The position numbers and the translations under genes are program-made. DNA of 64,000 bases from NCBI GenBank assembly GCA_002162095.1, contig CP021424.1, forward strand, positions 682,001 through 746,000, read 5' to 3'. Shown here in pieces: positions 53,259 to 61,960 of the stretch. The stretch is from Armatimonadetes bacterium Uphvl-Ar2. Its GTDB lineage: Bacteria > Armatimonadota > Fimbriimonadia > Fimbriimonadales > Fimbriimonadaceae. Position 1 is the first letter of the stretch; the number at the start of each line of letters is the position of its first letter. A model generated the notes under the pieces. The model was not told the DNA's origin. It saw nothing but the letters and a program-made list of their open reading frames with translations, and did no database searches.

Positions 53259-55333
53259 CGTTCCGTCCCTCGCACCGCAAAGCTCTGGGTTTCCGTGCGG
53301 CGGTAAGACCGCTGCCATTCCTCGAGCCGTGCGTAGTTTGTCGGTCCATCAGAGACGAGGCGGAAGAACGTCGGGTTCCACAGCACGCGGACCTTCATCG
53401 AGGCCCCGCGAATGCCGCGCACCGCATAGCCTTGGCTGAAGTCGAACACGCTTCCGGCCGGGGCCTTGTCGCGGATATCAGCGTAGGCCAGGTTCAGGCC
53501 CGGCTCGATCGCGGTGATCTGGAACTCTTGTCCCTTCAGCACCTGCGCGCCCGTTCCGGTGTTGAACCACACTTCGTCAATGATCACTTGCTGCCCCAGG
53601 TCGGAGGGCGGGAAGTAGATGCGGAAATTGTTGCCGACGCCGTTGGTGCCGCCGATGAAGGCTTCACCCGGTGCGAGGCCGTTGGCGTTGAATCCGTAAA
53701 CCGGTCGGTAGTAGGCCGCCGCCTTGAAGGGCTGCACGCTCCACGCGCCTTGGCCACGGTATAGAGCCCGCACGTTGCGGCCGCTGATGTCATCCACCAG
53801 CACCGGGGCGGTCCACGGCGTGGCGTTGTTGCCCGTCGGGTAGCAGATGTAGGCGCTCAGGTCCGGGTTCGTGTTGTCCACGTCACGGAACTCGATGTAG
53901 CCGTTGGTCTTGTCCACCGAGTAGGCGCTGTCCGGTGACTGCGGGAAGCCCGGGGCGTTCGGATTGTTATTCTCGTTGCCCAGGATCACGCCACCCGTTT
54001 CGACATCGAACAGGATGAAGTCTTGCGAGCCCACCGTGCCCGTCACGTCCGGCGTGCTCAGGCCCAAGCCGGCGAAGTTGCGGCCATCCGGCTCTGTGCC
54101 GCTGCGCGGCATGATGCCGTTGATGACCAGCTTTCGGGCCACCGAACCTTGCGTCGGCACGCGGAATTCGTCGCGGATGAGACGCCAGTCGTACACCGTG
54201 TAGTCGGTGCGGGCGAACAGCGGGGCTCGTCCGGCGCGGCTCGGCACCGTGGTCGAGGCCGCCTGCGGGTTGATGAGGATCTGACCCGTGCTCGGGCTGA
54301 GAACCTTGAACTGGTACGGATCGCCGCTGAACGGAGTCGCCACGTTCAGGCGCTCGAACTGGCGCTGCACGCGCACGCTCCACCAGTCGGTGTCGCGGTA
54401 GTTGGCGGGCACGTAGTTCGTGTTGCCGTTGATGTCGGGTTGACCGACGAGTTGCGGCAGGCTGATTACCCAGTAGTTGGTGGCCGTGCTTTCGTCCGTG
54501 CCGATGCGTGCAAACGGGGGCGGCGCGAGCGGATCCAGCGTGATCGGGATGATCACTTCGTACTGGCCGGTTTGCACGCCGTCGTCGTAGTTGAACGAGA
54601 ACGTGACACGGTAACTGACGCGCTGTGCCGGGGCGATCCAAATCTGGTCTTCGCCGACAAAGTTTTCGTCGTCCGTGTTGTTCGCGTCCACAAAGTAGAA
54701 CTCGTAGTCGCGGGTGCGGCCCGGGCTCGGGAAGCCGCGGCTGCGGTCGCCCCAGTTGCGCTGGTAGTCGTTGCCGTAGACCGTGAACACGCCCGCGCTG
54801 CCGTCATCGTAGATCGGCGCGAAGCGCAGCGTCATCAGGCTGCCAAAGTCCAGCCCCGGCACGCCGTTGTTGAGTCGTCGCGGACCCGGTACCGGCTGCC
54901 CCTCGCCGATAACGCGGTTGTAGAGGTTCGACCCACTCACCAGTGCCCAGTTCCCAATCGGATTGCCGTTGATGAGCACGTTGCCGTTTGCATCAATGTC
55001 GCCGCCCGCCACGCCTTGGTCCGGCATGAGGTTGGTCGTCAATCGGTTGGGATTGACCGTGATGACCACGCCGCCGACCGTGTAGTTGTAGGTCACGGGG
55101 ACGATCATCTCGGGCAAGTAACCCGATTGGCCTTGGATGCGCTCAAGTTCGGCGCGCGCCAAGTTTTCCGCCTGGGTAATGGCCCGCGTGCGCTGAATGA
55201 CATTCAAGCCAAGCGGGAAAATCTGGACCATCGCCAGGACGCCAATCAAGAAGATGACGATGACCACAAGCAGCTCAATCAAAGAGGAGCCTTTGCGGTG
55301 GCGGATGGGTTGGGTGCTCTTTAATAGGGGCAT
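53255..55333 (-). CDS. Giant PilV/GspI-like prepilin protein
   Basis: 692 residues. Prepilin site RKG|SSLIELLVVIVIFLIGVLAMVQIFPLGL with Glu +5 and the PilV/GspI-like sequence after the helix (AITQAENLARAELERIQGQSGYLPEM). PilV in model species is near 180 residues. The large C-terminal part is beta-rich and contains a Ca-loop-like DIDANGNVLING. It starts 53 bp after the smaller prepilin gene and ends in an overlap with the PilW-like gene. Confidence 0.85.
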   Translation of the reverse strand: MPLLKSTQPIRHRKGSSLIELLVVIVIFLIGVLAMVQIFPLGLNVIQRTRAITQAENLARAELERIQGQSGYLPEMIVPVTYNYTVGGVVITVNPNRLTTNLMPDQGVAGGDIDANGNVLINGNPIGNWALVSGSNLYNRVIGEGQPVPGPRRLNNGVPGLDFGSLMTLRFAPIYDDGSAGVFTVYGNDYQRNWGDRSRGFPSPGRTRDYEFYFVDANNTDDENFVGEDQIWIAPAQRVSYRVTFSFNYDDGVQTGQYEVIIPITLDPLAPPPFARIGTDESTATNYWVISLPQLVGQPDINGNTNYVPANYRDTDWWSVRVQRQFERLNVATPFSGDPYQFKVLSPSTGQILINPQAASTTVPSRAGRAPLFARTDYTVYDWRLIRDEFRVPTQGSVARKLVINGIMPRSGTEPDGRNFAGLGLSTPDVTGTVGSQDFILFDVETGGVILGNENNNPNAPGFPQSPDSAYSVDKTNGYIEFRDVDNTNPDLSAYICYPTGNNATPWTAPVLVDDISGRNVRALYRGQGAWSVQPFKAAAYYRPVYGFNANGLAPGEAFIGGTNGVGNNFRIYFPPSDLGQQVIIDEVWFNTGTGAQVLKGQEFQITAIEPGLNLAYADIRDKAPAGSVFDFSQGYAVRGIRGASMKVRVLWNPTFFRLVSDGPTNYARLEEWQRSYRRTETQSFAVRGTER

Positions 55334-55386
55334 AGCAATCCGAAGTCGGTAAAGAGAGGAGAGGGCCAGGGGCGCGGGATGCCGAT

Positions 55387-56229
55387 TTACGGCATCACGC
55401 GCCAGGAGCGCTCATGAAGGAGTTTGGAGTCGTAGGGTCGCGCCGAGCCGCCCAGGAACAAGACGATGTCTTGCTTGCCAGCGGCCGGGTTGCCCCCGGT
55501 GTATTCGCGGTAGCCCGTGTTCCAGGTGATCACGGTGCTTTCCGGCGGTTCGGCGTAGCCAAGCTGGCGCGGATCGTCGTCCGGGCTGCCCGAGGCGAGG
55601 CCAAACTGCGACCAGAACAGCGTGTAGCGGAGCTCGGTGCGCGTCGCGCCACCCGCTCGGATTTCGCTCACGTCGTAGCCGCTAATGCGATAGAAGTTGG
55701 CGACGCCCACGGCGCACGGGGCGATGCCCCCACCGATGCAGACGTTGCCATCCGCCGGGCCGTAGGCTTGGCGCGCACCGGCCACGTCATCCAGACCCGA
55801 GATCACACCGTCACCGTTGTTGTCGGTGAGAGCGGCCGTGCCTACGGGTCGCGGGTCGCGCGGCGGGTAGCTCGCTTGCGTGGTCGCGGTCGGAGCGTTG
55901 CGGTTCCAGCTCGGAACGAACGTATCCAGCGACCCCACGCGCTTGGAATAAAGGAAACTCTTGAGTTCATTGGCCGGAATCACGTTGCCGGCATTCGGGC
56001 CGCTGGTGTAGAGCGTCACGTAGCCCAGCAGTTGGGGCGGGTAGGCCCCTTGGTCCACGCGATAAAGTTGCAACGCGCTCCGGAGCGAATTCATATCGCT
56101 AAAGTCTCCATTGCGAGCGGCAGCTGCCTTTGACCGGGCGAAGACCGGAAAGATAATGGCCGACAGCAAAGCAATGATCGCAATAACGGTCAGCAGTTCA
56201 ATCAGCGTAAAGCCGCGACGAGTTTTCAT
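55387..56229 (-). CDS. Prepilin (FimU/GspH or major pilin-like), 280 residues
   Basis: Prepilin with leader KTRRG|FTLIELLTVIAIIALLSAIIFPVFA and Glu +5. Start at ATG 56229 because GGAGG lies 8 bp upstream; an ATG at 56235 is too close to it. After the helix comes NSLRSALQLYRVDQGAYPP, the GspG/type IV pilin signature segment, then an EF-hand-like loop DNNGDGVISGLDD (about 145-160) and a beta-rich end with paired Cys in NVCIGGGIAPC. It may be the main fibre subunit of this locus, since no classical 150-residue major pilin is present, or a minor initiator; sequence does not decide. Confidence 0.85.
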   Translation of the reverse strand: MKTRRGFTLIELLTVIAIIALLSAIIFPVFARSKAAAARNGDFSDMNSLRSALQLYRVDQGAYPPQLLGYVTLYTSGPNAGNVIPANELKSFLYSKRVGSLDTFVPSWNRNAPTATTQASYPPRDPRPVGTAALTDNNGDGVISGLDDVAGARQAYGPADGNVCIGGGIAPCAVGVANFYRISGYDVSEIRAGGATRTELRYTLFWSQFGLASGSPDDDPRQLGYAEPPESTVITWNTGYREYTGGNPAAGKQDIVLFLGGSARPYDSKLLHERSWRVMP

Positions 56230-56283
56230 GTACATGTCCTCCCGGGACAGGCGTATGACGTCAGGAGCCCGACCCGGGTTCCG

Positions 56284-57330
56284 TCAGCCTTTCGTCACTG
56301 ATCGTAAATAGCCCAGGATCAGCGCTTCTAGCGTCGGCCAGAAGAGCATGGCGCCCAGGGCTCCTACGGCCAAATGAGGACCGAACGGAATCATCGTCAA
56401 TTCTACTTGGTTCTCCTCCTCATCCACCGCTTCAATCGCATATGGATTTTCCTTGAACCACCATTCGTAGACCTTCGGCCAGATCAGACCCACGATGTCC
56501 ATCAGCAAAACGTAGCCGATGCCGCACTGAATGAGCGACCCGATGCTCTCGGGCTCGTAATCTTCTTCCTCTTCCTCGGGGGCTTCTTCGACCTTCGGCT
56601 TGCGCTTCTCCATCATCACGCGCAGCCACAGCGCCAGGATGCCAATCACGGCCCCCGAGATCACCGCGAGGCCAAAACTGGTCATCGCCATCATGGGGAA
56701 CAGCACCGCCCCGATGCCCCGCGCCATCTTGATATCCCCGTGGCCCATGGCGTCTTTGCGGAATAGAATCCGGCCGAGGAACGCAATGCCCCACAGCACG
56801 CCAATGCCCGTGAGGGCGCCGGCCACGGCGCTGGGGATGCCCCACGTCCAGGCTTCGGGCCGGTTTTGGGCGATGAGCGCCCCGTTGTAGCCAATGCCGA
56901 TGACGAACATCGCTGCATTGACTTCATCCGGGATGATGTAGTGGGCGATGTCAGTGAAAATGGCCGCCACCAGGGCCGCCGAAAACAGGGCGTACGCCAC
57001 GAACTTGGTGGGGTCTTCGCCGATGCAGAGGTTTTGGTACCACAGCGCCCCCCACAGGGTGCCGGTGACCAGCTCGACAAACATGTAGCGCGGGGCAATG
57101 GGCGCGCGGCAGTGGCGGCATTTGCCACCCTGGAACGCCCAGCTAAAAATAGGAATCAGGTCCGCCGGGCCGAGTTGGTGCTTGCACCGAGGGCAGAAGC
57201 TGTGCTTGGGTTCGGCGATGCTGAGGCCCCGGGGGAGCCGGTACACCACCACATTGAGAAAGCTGCCGATGGCGGCCCCAATAAAGAATCCGACAATGGT
57301 CGTCCAGACCGGAAAGAGCCCCTTATCCAT
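56284..57330 (-). CDS. pilD: Prepilin peptidase/N-methyltransferase
   Basis: Aspartyl protease in the inner membrane that cleaves prepilin leaders and methylates the new N-terminus. 348 residues from MDKGLFPVW. GSFLNVVVYRLPRG and the zinc tetracysteine CPRC...CRHC mark the methyltransferase part; catalytic Asp residues are in FTDIAHYIIPDE and the GxGD motif GHGDIKMARGIG. After the fourth or fifth helix a cytoplasmic acidic insertion (EKRKPKVEEAPEEEEEDYEPE) and further helices make it longer than PilD of about 290. Serves both pilin-like sets in the window (inference). Confidence 0.94.
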   Translation of the reverse strand: MDKGLFPVWTTIVGFFIGAAIGSFLNVVVYRLPRGLSIAEPKHSFCPRCKHQLGPADLIPIFSWAFQGGKCRHCRAPIAPRYMFVELVTGTLWGALWYQNLCIGEDPTKFVAYALFSAALVAAIFTDIAHYIIPDEVNAAMFVIGIGYNGALIAQNRPEAWTWGIPSAVAGALTGIGVLWGIAFLGRILFRKDAMGHGDIKMARGIGAVLFPMMAMTSFGLAVISGAVIGILALWLRVMMEKRKPKVEEAPEEEEEDYEPESIGSLIQCGIGYVLLMDIVGLIWPKVYEWWFKENPYAIEAVDEEENQVELTMIPFGPHLAVGALGAMLFWPTLEALILGYLRSVTKG

Positions 57331-57356
57331 GGGTATCGCCCGGGAGAATACCGAAT

Positions 57357-57394
57357 CAAAGCAAACGGGGCGACTCCGCAATTGGAATCGCCCC
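57357..57394 (-). terminator. Possible weak terminator after pilC
   Basis: GGGGCGA and TCGCCCC form a 7-bp stem with an inner TCC/GGA pair, 25 bp after the pilC stop; the following bases on the minus strand (GTTTGCTTTGATT) are only moderately T-rich. It may reduce read-through to pilD. Confidence 0.5.
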
Positions 57395-57418
57395 GCAAGG
57401 ATCGGCCGAAGGCCGTTC

Positions 57419-58651
57419 TTAGGTTTCGCCGGCCCCCGAGCTGAGGGATTCGATAACCTTAACCATCGGCATCATCATCGCGATGACGATGAAGCCTACG
57501 ACGAAGCCGAGGAAGACGATGAGAATCGGTTCCAACGCAGCCGTCAGGGAGGCCAGGGTCGCTTCCACTTCCGCTTCGTAGAAGTCGGCGATCTTTTGGA
57601 GCATGAAGTCCAGCGAACCGGATTCTTCTCCGACCCCAATCATGTGCACGACCATCGGCGGGAAGAGGCGCGAGTCCTCGAGAGGCTCACCAATGCGTTC
57701 CCCTTCACGAATCTTCGCACGGGCATCCAGCACCGCGTCGGCCATCACCGAGTTGCCCACAACCCCGGAAACCGTTTCCATCGCTTGCAGGATGGGGACG
57801 CCCGAGGTGAGCAGGGTGCCCATGGTGCGGCTAAAGCGCGCCATGCAGACCTTGTGATGGAGCGGGCCAAAGACCGGAATCAAGAGCTTCATGCGGTCGG
57901 CCGCCCGGCGCCCAAAGCGGGTGCTGGTGAACAGCTTCCACGCAATCCACACCGTGACCACCGTGATGATCATGATGTGCCAGTTCTTTTGGAAGTTGGC
58001 CGAGAGGTCGATGAGGAACTTGGTGGCCGCGGGGAAGTCTTCGTCCTTCAGGCCGATGTCTTTAAACAGAGCGGCAAACTGCGGGACAACCCAAACGACG
58101 AGGAAGATCACGATGCCGATGGCGGCGATCATAACCAGGACCGGATAGGTCATGGCCGACTTCACCTTTCGGCGCAGGGCCACGTCGGCTTCCAAGAAGG
58201 CGGCGAGACGCTGCAGGGATTCTTCCAAAACCCCACCAATTTCCCCGGCGCGGATCAAACCGATAAACAGGTTATCAAACGTGCGCGGGTGGCGCTTCAT
58301 GGAGTTCGAAAGGCTTTCGCCGGACTCTACGCGCTCGCCGAGGTCCAACAGGATCTTCTTGAGCTTGGGGTCCTTGGTTTGCCGCGAAAGCACGTCCAGA
58401 CAACGCACAAGGGACACACCAGCGTCCACCATCGTGGAGAACTGGCGGCAGAACACGGCGAGCAGACCGCGTTTGACCTTACCGAAGTTCTTTTTCTTCG
58501 ATTTGCCGGCCTTCTTGATCATCGTGACTTCGATGACTTCGAGGCCTTGCTCGGCAAACCGCTGCCTTAGACTCTGTTCGTCCTCGGCTTCGGCCGTACC
58601 CTTTTGCACGCCCCCATTGGGGTCGCGGAAGGAGTAGCTGTAGACAGGCAT
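57419..58651 (-). CDS. pilC: PilC/GspF pilus platform protein
   Basis: Inner-membrane platform for the pilus motor. 410 residues, two T2SSF domains. MPVYSYSFRDPNGGVQKG start, then DAGVSLVRCLDVL, GEIGGVLEESLQRLAAFLEADVALRRKVKSAMTYPVLVMIAAIGIVIFL in the first half and SGVPILQAMETVSGVVGN, GEESGSLDFMLQKIADFYEAEVEATL in the second, ending in the helix ILIVFLGFVVGFIVIAMMMPM. It is a paralogue of the gene at 2744-3985 and better matches canonical PilC. Confidence 0.95.
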   Translation of the reverse strand: MPVYSYSFRDPNGGVQKGTAEAEDEQSLRQRFAEQGLEVIEVTMIKKAGKSKKKNFGKVKRGLLAVFCRQFSTMVDAGVSLVRCLDVLSRQTKDPKLKKILLDLGERVESGESLSNSMKRHPRTFDNLFIGLIRAGEIGGVLEESLQRLAAFLEADVALRRKVKSAMTYPVLVMIAAIGIVIFLVVWVVPQFAALFKDIGLKDEDFPAATKFLIDLSANFQKNWHIMIITVVTVWIAWKLFTSTRFGRRAADRMKLLIPVFGPLHHKVCMARFSRTMGTLLTSGVPILQAMETVSGVVGNSVMADAVLDARAKIREGERIGEPLEDSRLFPPMVVHMIGVGEESGSLDFMLQKIADFYEAEVEATLASLTAALEPILIVFLGFVVGFIVIAMMMPMVKVIESLSSGAGET

Positions 58652-58667
58652 AGTGGTTTAGGTTCCT

Positions 58668-59882
58668 TTAGCGTCGCTGGGGACCCGTCGCCGGGCCTCC
58701 AAGGTTGATCATCTTCTTCAGTTCCTCGATGTTCTGGCAGCGCATCATGGCCTCTTCCAGCATGATGATCCCCTTCATGTAGAGGTCACGCAGGCATTGG
58801 TCCATGCTCATCATGCCGTGAGCCGCCGAGGTCTGAATCATGGACGGAATCTGGTGCGTTTTGTTCTCACGAATCAGGTTACGAATGGCCGGGGTGGCCA
58901 CCATGATTTCGTTGGCCGGGACACGCCCTGGGCCGCTTGCACGCGGGAGCAGCTGTTGGGCCGCAATCGCCACGATGTTGTTGGAGAGCTGAACGCGGAT
59001 CTGCTCCTGCTGTCCTGGCGGGAACACGTCGATCATACGGTCAATGGATTCGGCCGCGTTGTTGGTGTGCAGCGTGGCAAACACCAAGTGACCGGTTTCC
59101 GCCGCGGTGATGGCGAGACCGATCGTTTCGGTATCGCGCATTTCACCGACCAGCAGCACGTCCGGGTCTTCGCGAAGACACGCGCGGAGCGCGTTGCTAA
59201 AGCTCTTGGTGTCCGTCCCCAGTTCGCGCTGGTTGATGATGGACTGCTTGTGCGTGTGCAGGTATTCGATCGGGTCTTCGATCGTGATGATGTGCACGGC
59301 ACGGTTGACGTTGATGAAGTTGATCATCGCCGCCAGCGAGGTGGATTTCCCGGAACCCGTCGGACCGGTGACCAGGATGAGGCCGCGCGGGCGTTCGGTC
59401 AGTTGCTCCAGGATCGGCGGGAGGTTCAGTTCGCGGGCCGTCGGAATGCGGCTGGAGATCAAACGGAAAGCGGCAGCCACAGCCCCTCGGTCGCGATACA
59501 GGTTCACACGGAACCGGGCGCGGCGCGGGAGAGCGTACGAAAAGTCCAGTTCGTAGGTCTGCTCAAAGCGGGTGACCTGGTCGTCGGAGAGGATTTCGTA
59601 CAGCATCCGCTGGGTTTGCTGCGGCGAGAACTTCTCGTAGTTCAATCGCTTGAGCGCACCGTCTTCGCGGATCACCGGCTCGGAGTCCACACAGATGTGC
59701 AGGTCCGAACAGTTCCGGTCCACCACCGTATTAAGGAGCTCATCAATGTGCAGGTCCTCAAGGGTTTTGGGTTGGCCCACCGAACCCGCCGCCATCGGGG
59801 GCGCTTCAGTCGGAGCCTGTCCCGTCGGATTCACTACGGAAGGCGGGATGCTGGATACGGGGGGAACGTTCGGTTCGCTCAT
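58668..59882 (-). CDS. pilT: Twitching motility/retraction ATPase PilT
   Basis: Hexameric ATPase that retracts pili. 404 residues, with a Pro/Ala-rich N-terminal extension of about 40. LHIDELLNTVVDRNCSDLHI is the PAS-like start; Walker A GPTGSGKST near 173-181; HIITIEDPIEYLH, DPDVLLVGEMRD, AAETGHLVFATLHTNNA; and the PilT-specific C-terminal AIRNLIRENKTHQI. Presence of PilT means the second cluster makes a retractile type IV pilus rather than a pure secretion machine. Confidence 0.96.
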   Translation of the reverse strand: MSEPNVPPVSSIPPSVVNPTGQAPTEAPPMAAGSVGQPKTLEDLHIDELLNTVVDRNCSDLHICVDSEPVIREDGALKRLNYEKFSPQQTQRMLYEILSDDQVTRFEQTYELDFSYALPRRARFRVNLYRDRGAVAAAFRLISSRIPTARELNLPPILEQLTERPRGLILVTGPTGSGKSTSLAAMINFINVNRAVHIITIEDPIEYLHTHKQSIINQRELGTDTKSFSNALRACLREDPDVLLVGEMRDTETIGLAITAAETGHLVFATLHTNNAAESIDRMIDVFPPGQQEQIRVQLSNNIVAIAAQQLLPRASGPGRVPANEIMVATPAIRNLIRENKTHQIPSMIQTSAAHGMMSMDQCLRDLYMKGIIMLEEAMMRCQNIEELKKMINLGGPATGPQRR

Positions 59883-59915
59883 TTTTCGATTGGTCTTTGA
59901 GAGTGTAGAGTTGGG

Positions 59916-59941
59916 GAGCCCCAGAAAAGTTCCCGGGGCTC
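59916..59941. other. Hairpin between pilB and pilT
   Basis: GAGCCCC/GGGGCTC form a perfect 7-bp stem in the 75-bp gap, without a T-run on either side. It could stabilise or process the mRNA, altering the ratio of pilB to pilT, but that is inference. Confidence 0.35.
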
Positions 59942-59957
59942 GGAATTCGATTGTGGC

Positions 59958-61745
59958 TTAGAAGCCGGCGGTGAAGACCACGCGCATGACTTCTTCCGGG
60001 TCGGTCTGGCCCATAAGAACCTTCGCAAGTCCGTCCTCACGCAGTTCCTTCATGCCTGCCGCCTTGGCTGCCATCTTCAAGTCGTTGACCGGGGCGCGGC
60101 GAGTCACCAGTTCGGCAATTTCCGCGTTCATCACCATCAGTTCGTGCAAACCGTTTCGACCCTTATAACCGGTCATGCGGTTGTCCTCGTGCGGGATGCC
60201 TCGGTAGAGCGTGATCATCTCGTCCGGATCTTCGAACTGGAAGCCGAAGCGGCGCAGGTCGATCGCCGGAACCTCGTAAGGCTCCTTATGGTTGGGGTCG
60301 ATACGTCGTCCGAGACGTTGCGCCAACACGCCGATGACCGTAGCTGAGATCAGGTACGGCTCCACGCCCATGTCCACCAAACGAATCGTGGCCGAAGGCG
60401 CGTCGTTGGTGTGCAGCGTGGAAAGCACCAAGTGCCCCGTAAGCGAGGCTTCAATGGCGATTTCGGCCGTTTCAAGGTCACGCATTTCCCCGACCATGAT
60501 GATGTCAGGGTCTTGACGGAGGAAGGCGCGGAGGGCGGTGGCGAAGGTCAGACCGGCCTTCTTGTTCACCTGCACCTGGGCGAGACCGTTGAGCTGGTAC
60601 TCGACCGGGTCTTCAACCGTGATGATGTTCACGCCCACCGTGTTCAGCTTGTTAAGCACTGAATACTGCGTGGTCGTCTTCCCGGAACCCGTCGGACCCG
60701 TACAAAGGAACATCCCGTTCGGCTGGGAAATTAGTTCGTCAATCAGCGCCTGGTTCTCAGGGGTGAAGCCGAGCTTGCTCAGGCCGACCATGGCGTTGCC
60801 CTTGTCGAGAATACGCATAACGCACTTCTCACCAAAGGGAGTCGGAATCGTCGAAACGCGCAGGTCATATTCCTGACCCTGGGTGCGGACTTCGATACGA
60901 CCGTCCTGCGGAACCCGCCGTTCGGCGATGTTCATTTCCGCCATGATCTTGAGGCGGCTCAGGAGCGGCGCCTGCAGGTTCTTGGGAACCGTCATGGCTT
61001 CCATCAGCACGCCGTCAATACGGTAGCGGATGCGGACGCTCTTTTGTTGCGGCTCGACGTGGATGTCCGAGGCGCGGTCGTTAATACCTTGTTGGATCAG
61101 AGCGTTGGCCAACTTGATGATGGGGGCCTGATCGGCCATATCCTCATCGCCTTCGGTCTCGTTTGTCGCCGCCTTGTCCGTGTCACGCTGGACCTGCGCT
61201 TGGGCCATCAGGGCGCGGAAGTCAGCACGACCGCCCACATTGCCAGTGGCAGCCGCCGCCGAGACCGCCGCCGTGGCGCTTCCCCCATCATCGCTGGTGG
61301 CCACGCCGCTGCTGCTGGCGTAGTTCTTGCGGATGGCATCCTCAATCGCCGCCGGGAGGGCGATGGCCGGGCGCACGCGGCAACCCGAAGCCAGTTGAAT
61401 CTGGTCGATGGCCTCCAGGTTGTTGGGGTTCTCCATGGCCACCCACAGGGTCATCCCGTCCTTCTTGACCGGAATGGCGTTGTGGAGCTTCACGAGCCGC
61501 TCGGGAACGATGTTCACCGCGCTGCTTTCAATCGAAAATCGGTCGAGGTCAACGAAGAGGTGACCCTGCTCTTGGGCGCGTGCTTCCATGATCTCACGCT
61601 CGCCCACCATTCCCAGATCCCGCAGGATGATGGAAATGTCCTTGCCGGTCTGCGCCTGAACCTTCGACGCCTCCTCAAGTTGTTCTTGCTTCAAGTACCC
61701 CTTTTGCATCAGGTACTCGGTCATTGGGACTCGTTGCAATGCCAT
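59958..61745 (-). CDS. pilB: PilB pilus extension ATPase lacking the zinc tetracysteine
   Basis: Extension motor of the pilus. 595 residues. N-terminal MshEN-like domain (about 1-130), an Ala/Gly-rich linker (about 145-205), then the ATPase core with Walker A GPTGSGKTT near 347-355, DPDIIMVGEMRDLETAE and STLHTNDA. The CxxC...CxxC zinc site usual near the C-terminus (present in the paralogue at 1044) is missing: the region reads RIDPNHKEPYEVPAIDLRR and later GYKGRNGLHEL. A ribosome site AAGGAAGGA lies upstream. First gene of the large pilus locus. Confidence 0.95.
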   Translation of the reverse strand: MALQRVPMTEYLMQKGYLKQEQLEEASKVQAQTGKDISIILRDLGMVGEREIMEARAQEQGHLFVDLDRFSIESSAVNIVPERLVKLHNAIPVKKDGMTLWVAMENPNNLEAIDQIQLASGCRVRPAIALPAAIEDAIRKNYASSSGVATSDDGGSATAAVSAAAATGNVGGRADFRALMAQAQVQRDTDKAATNETEGDEDMADQAPIIKLANALIQQGINDRASDIHVEPQQKSVRIRYRIDGVLMEAMTVPKNLQAPLLSRLKIMAEMNIAERRVPQDGRIEVRTQGQEYDLRVSTIPTPFGEKCVMRILDKGNAMVGLSKLGFTPENQALIDELISQPNGMFLCTGPTGSGKTTTQYSVLNKLNTVGVNIITVEDPVEYQLNGLAQVQVNKKAGLTFATALRAFLRQDPDIIMVGEMRDLETAEIAIEASLTGHLVLSTLHTNDAPSATIRLVDMGVEPYLISATVIGVLAQRLGRRIDPNHKEPYEVPAIDLRRFGFQFEDPDEMITLYRGIPHEDNRMTGYKGRNGLHELMVMNAEIAELVTRRAPVNDLKMAAKAAGMKELREDGLAKVLMGQTDPEEVMRVVFTAGF

Positions 61746-61771
61746 TCGGCCGTTCCTTCCTTAGCGTGTCA

Positions 61772-61817
61772 GGCCGCCTTCCCCAAGGCGATGGCCGGTC
61801 ACGCGAACCCTATTCTA
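61772..61817 (-). promoter_or_regulatory. pilB leader: candidate -10 and 5' hairpin
   Basis: On the minus strand TAGAAT (61812-61817) resembles a -10 box, and the leader contains a hairpin built from GGCC...GGCC outside GCCTT/AAGGC (61772-61796) before the AAGGAAGGA ribosome site. No clear -35 is seen. The 215-bp divergent gap to argS holds no gene. Confidence 0.3.
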
Positions 61818-61960
61818 GACCCAAACGTCCCGAGAAGTCGCGCCTCAGCCAGGATTTTTTACCGGTTTTCCCCGCCCAGGTCACGGTTTCACTCGTTCAA
61901 TTCTCCCGAAGCCGACCTGACCCGGCGCGAACTGAGCGGGTCGGGTATCCCTGAACCGCC

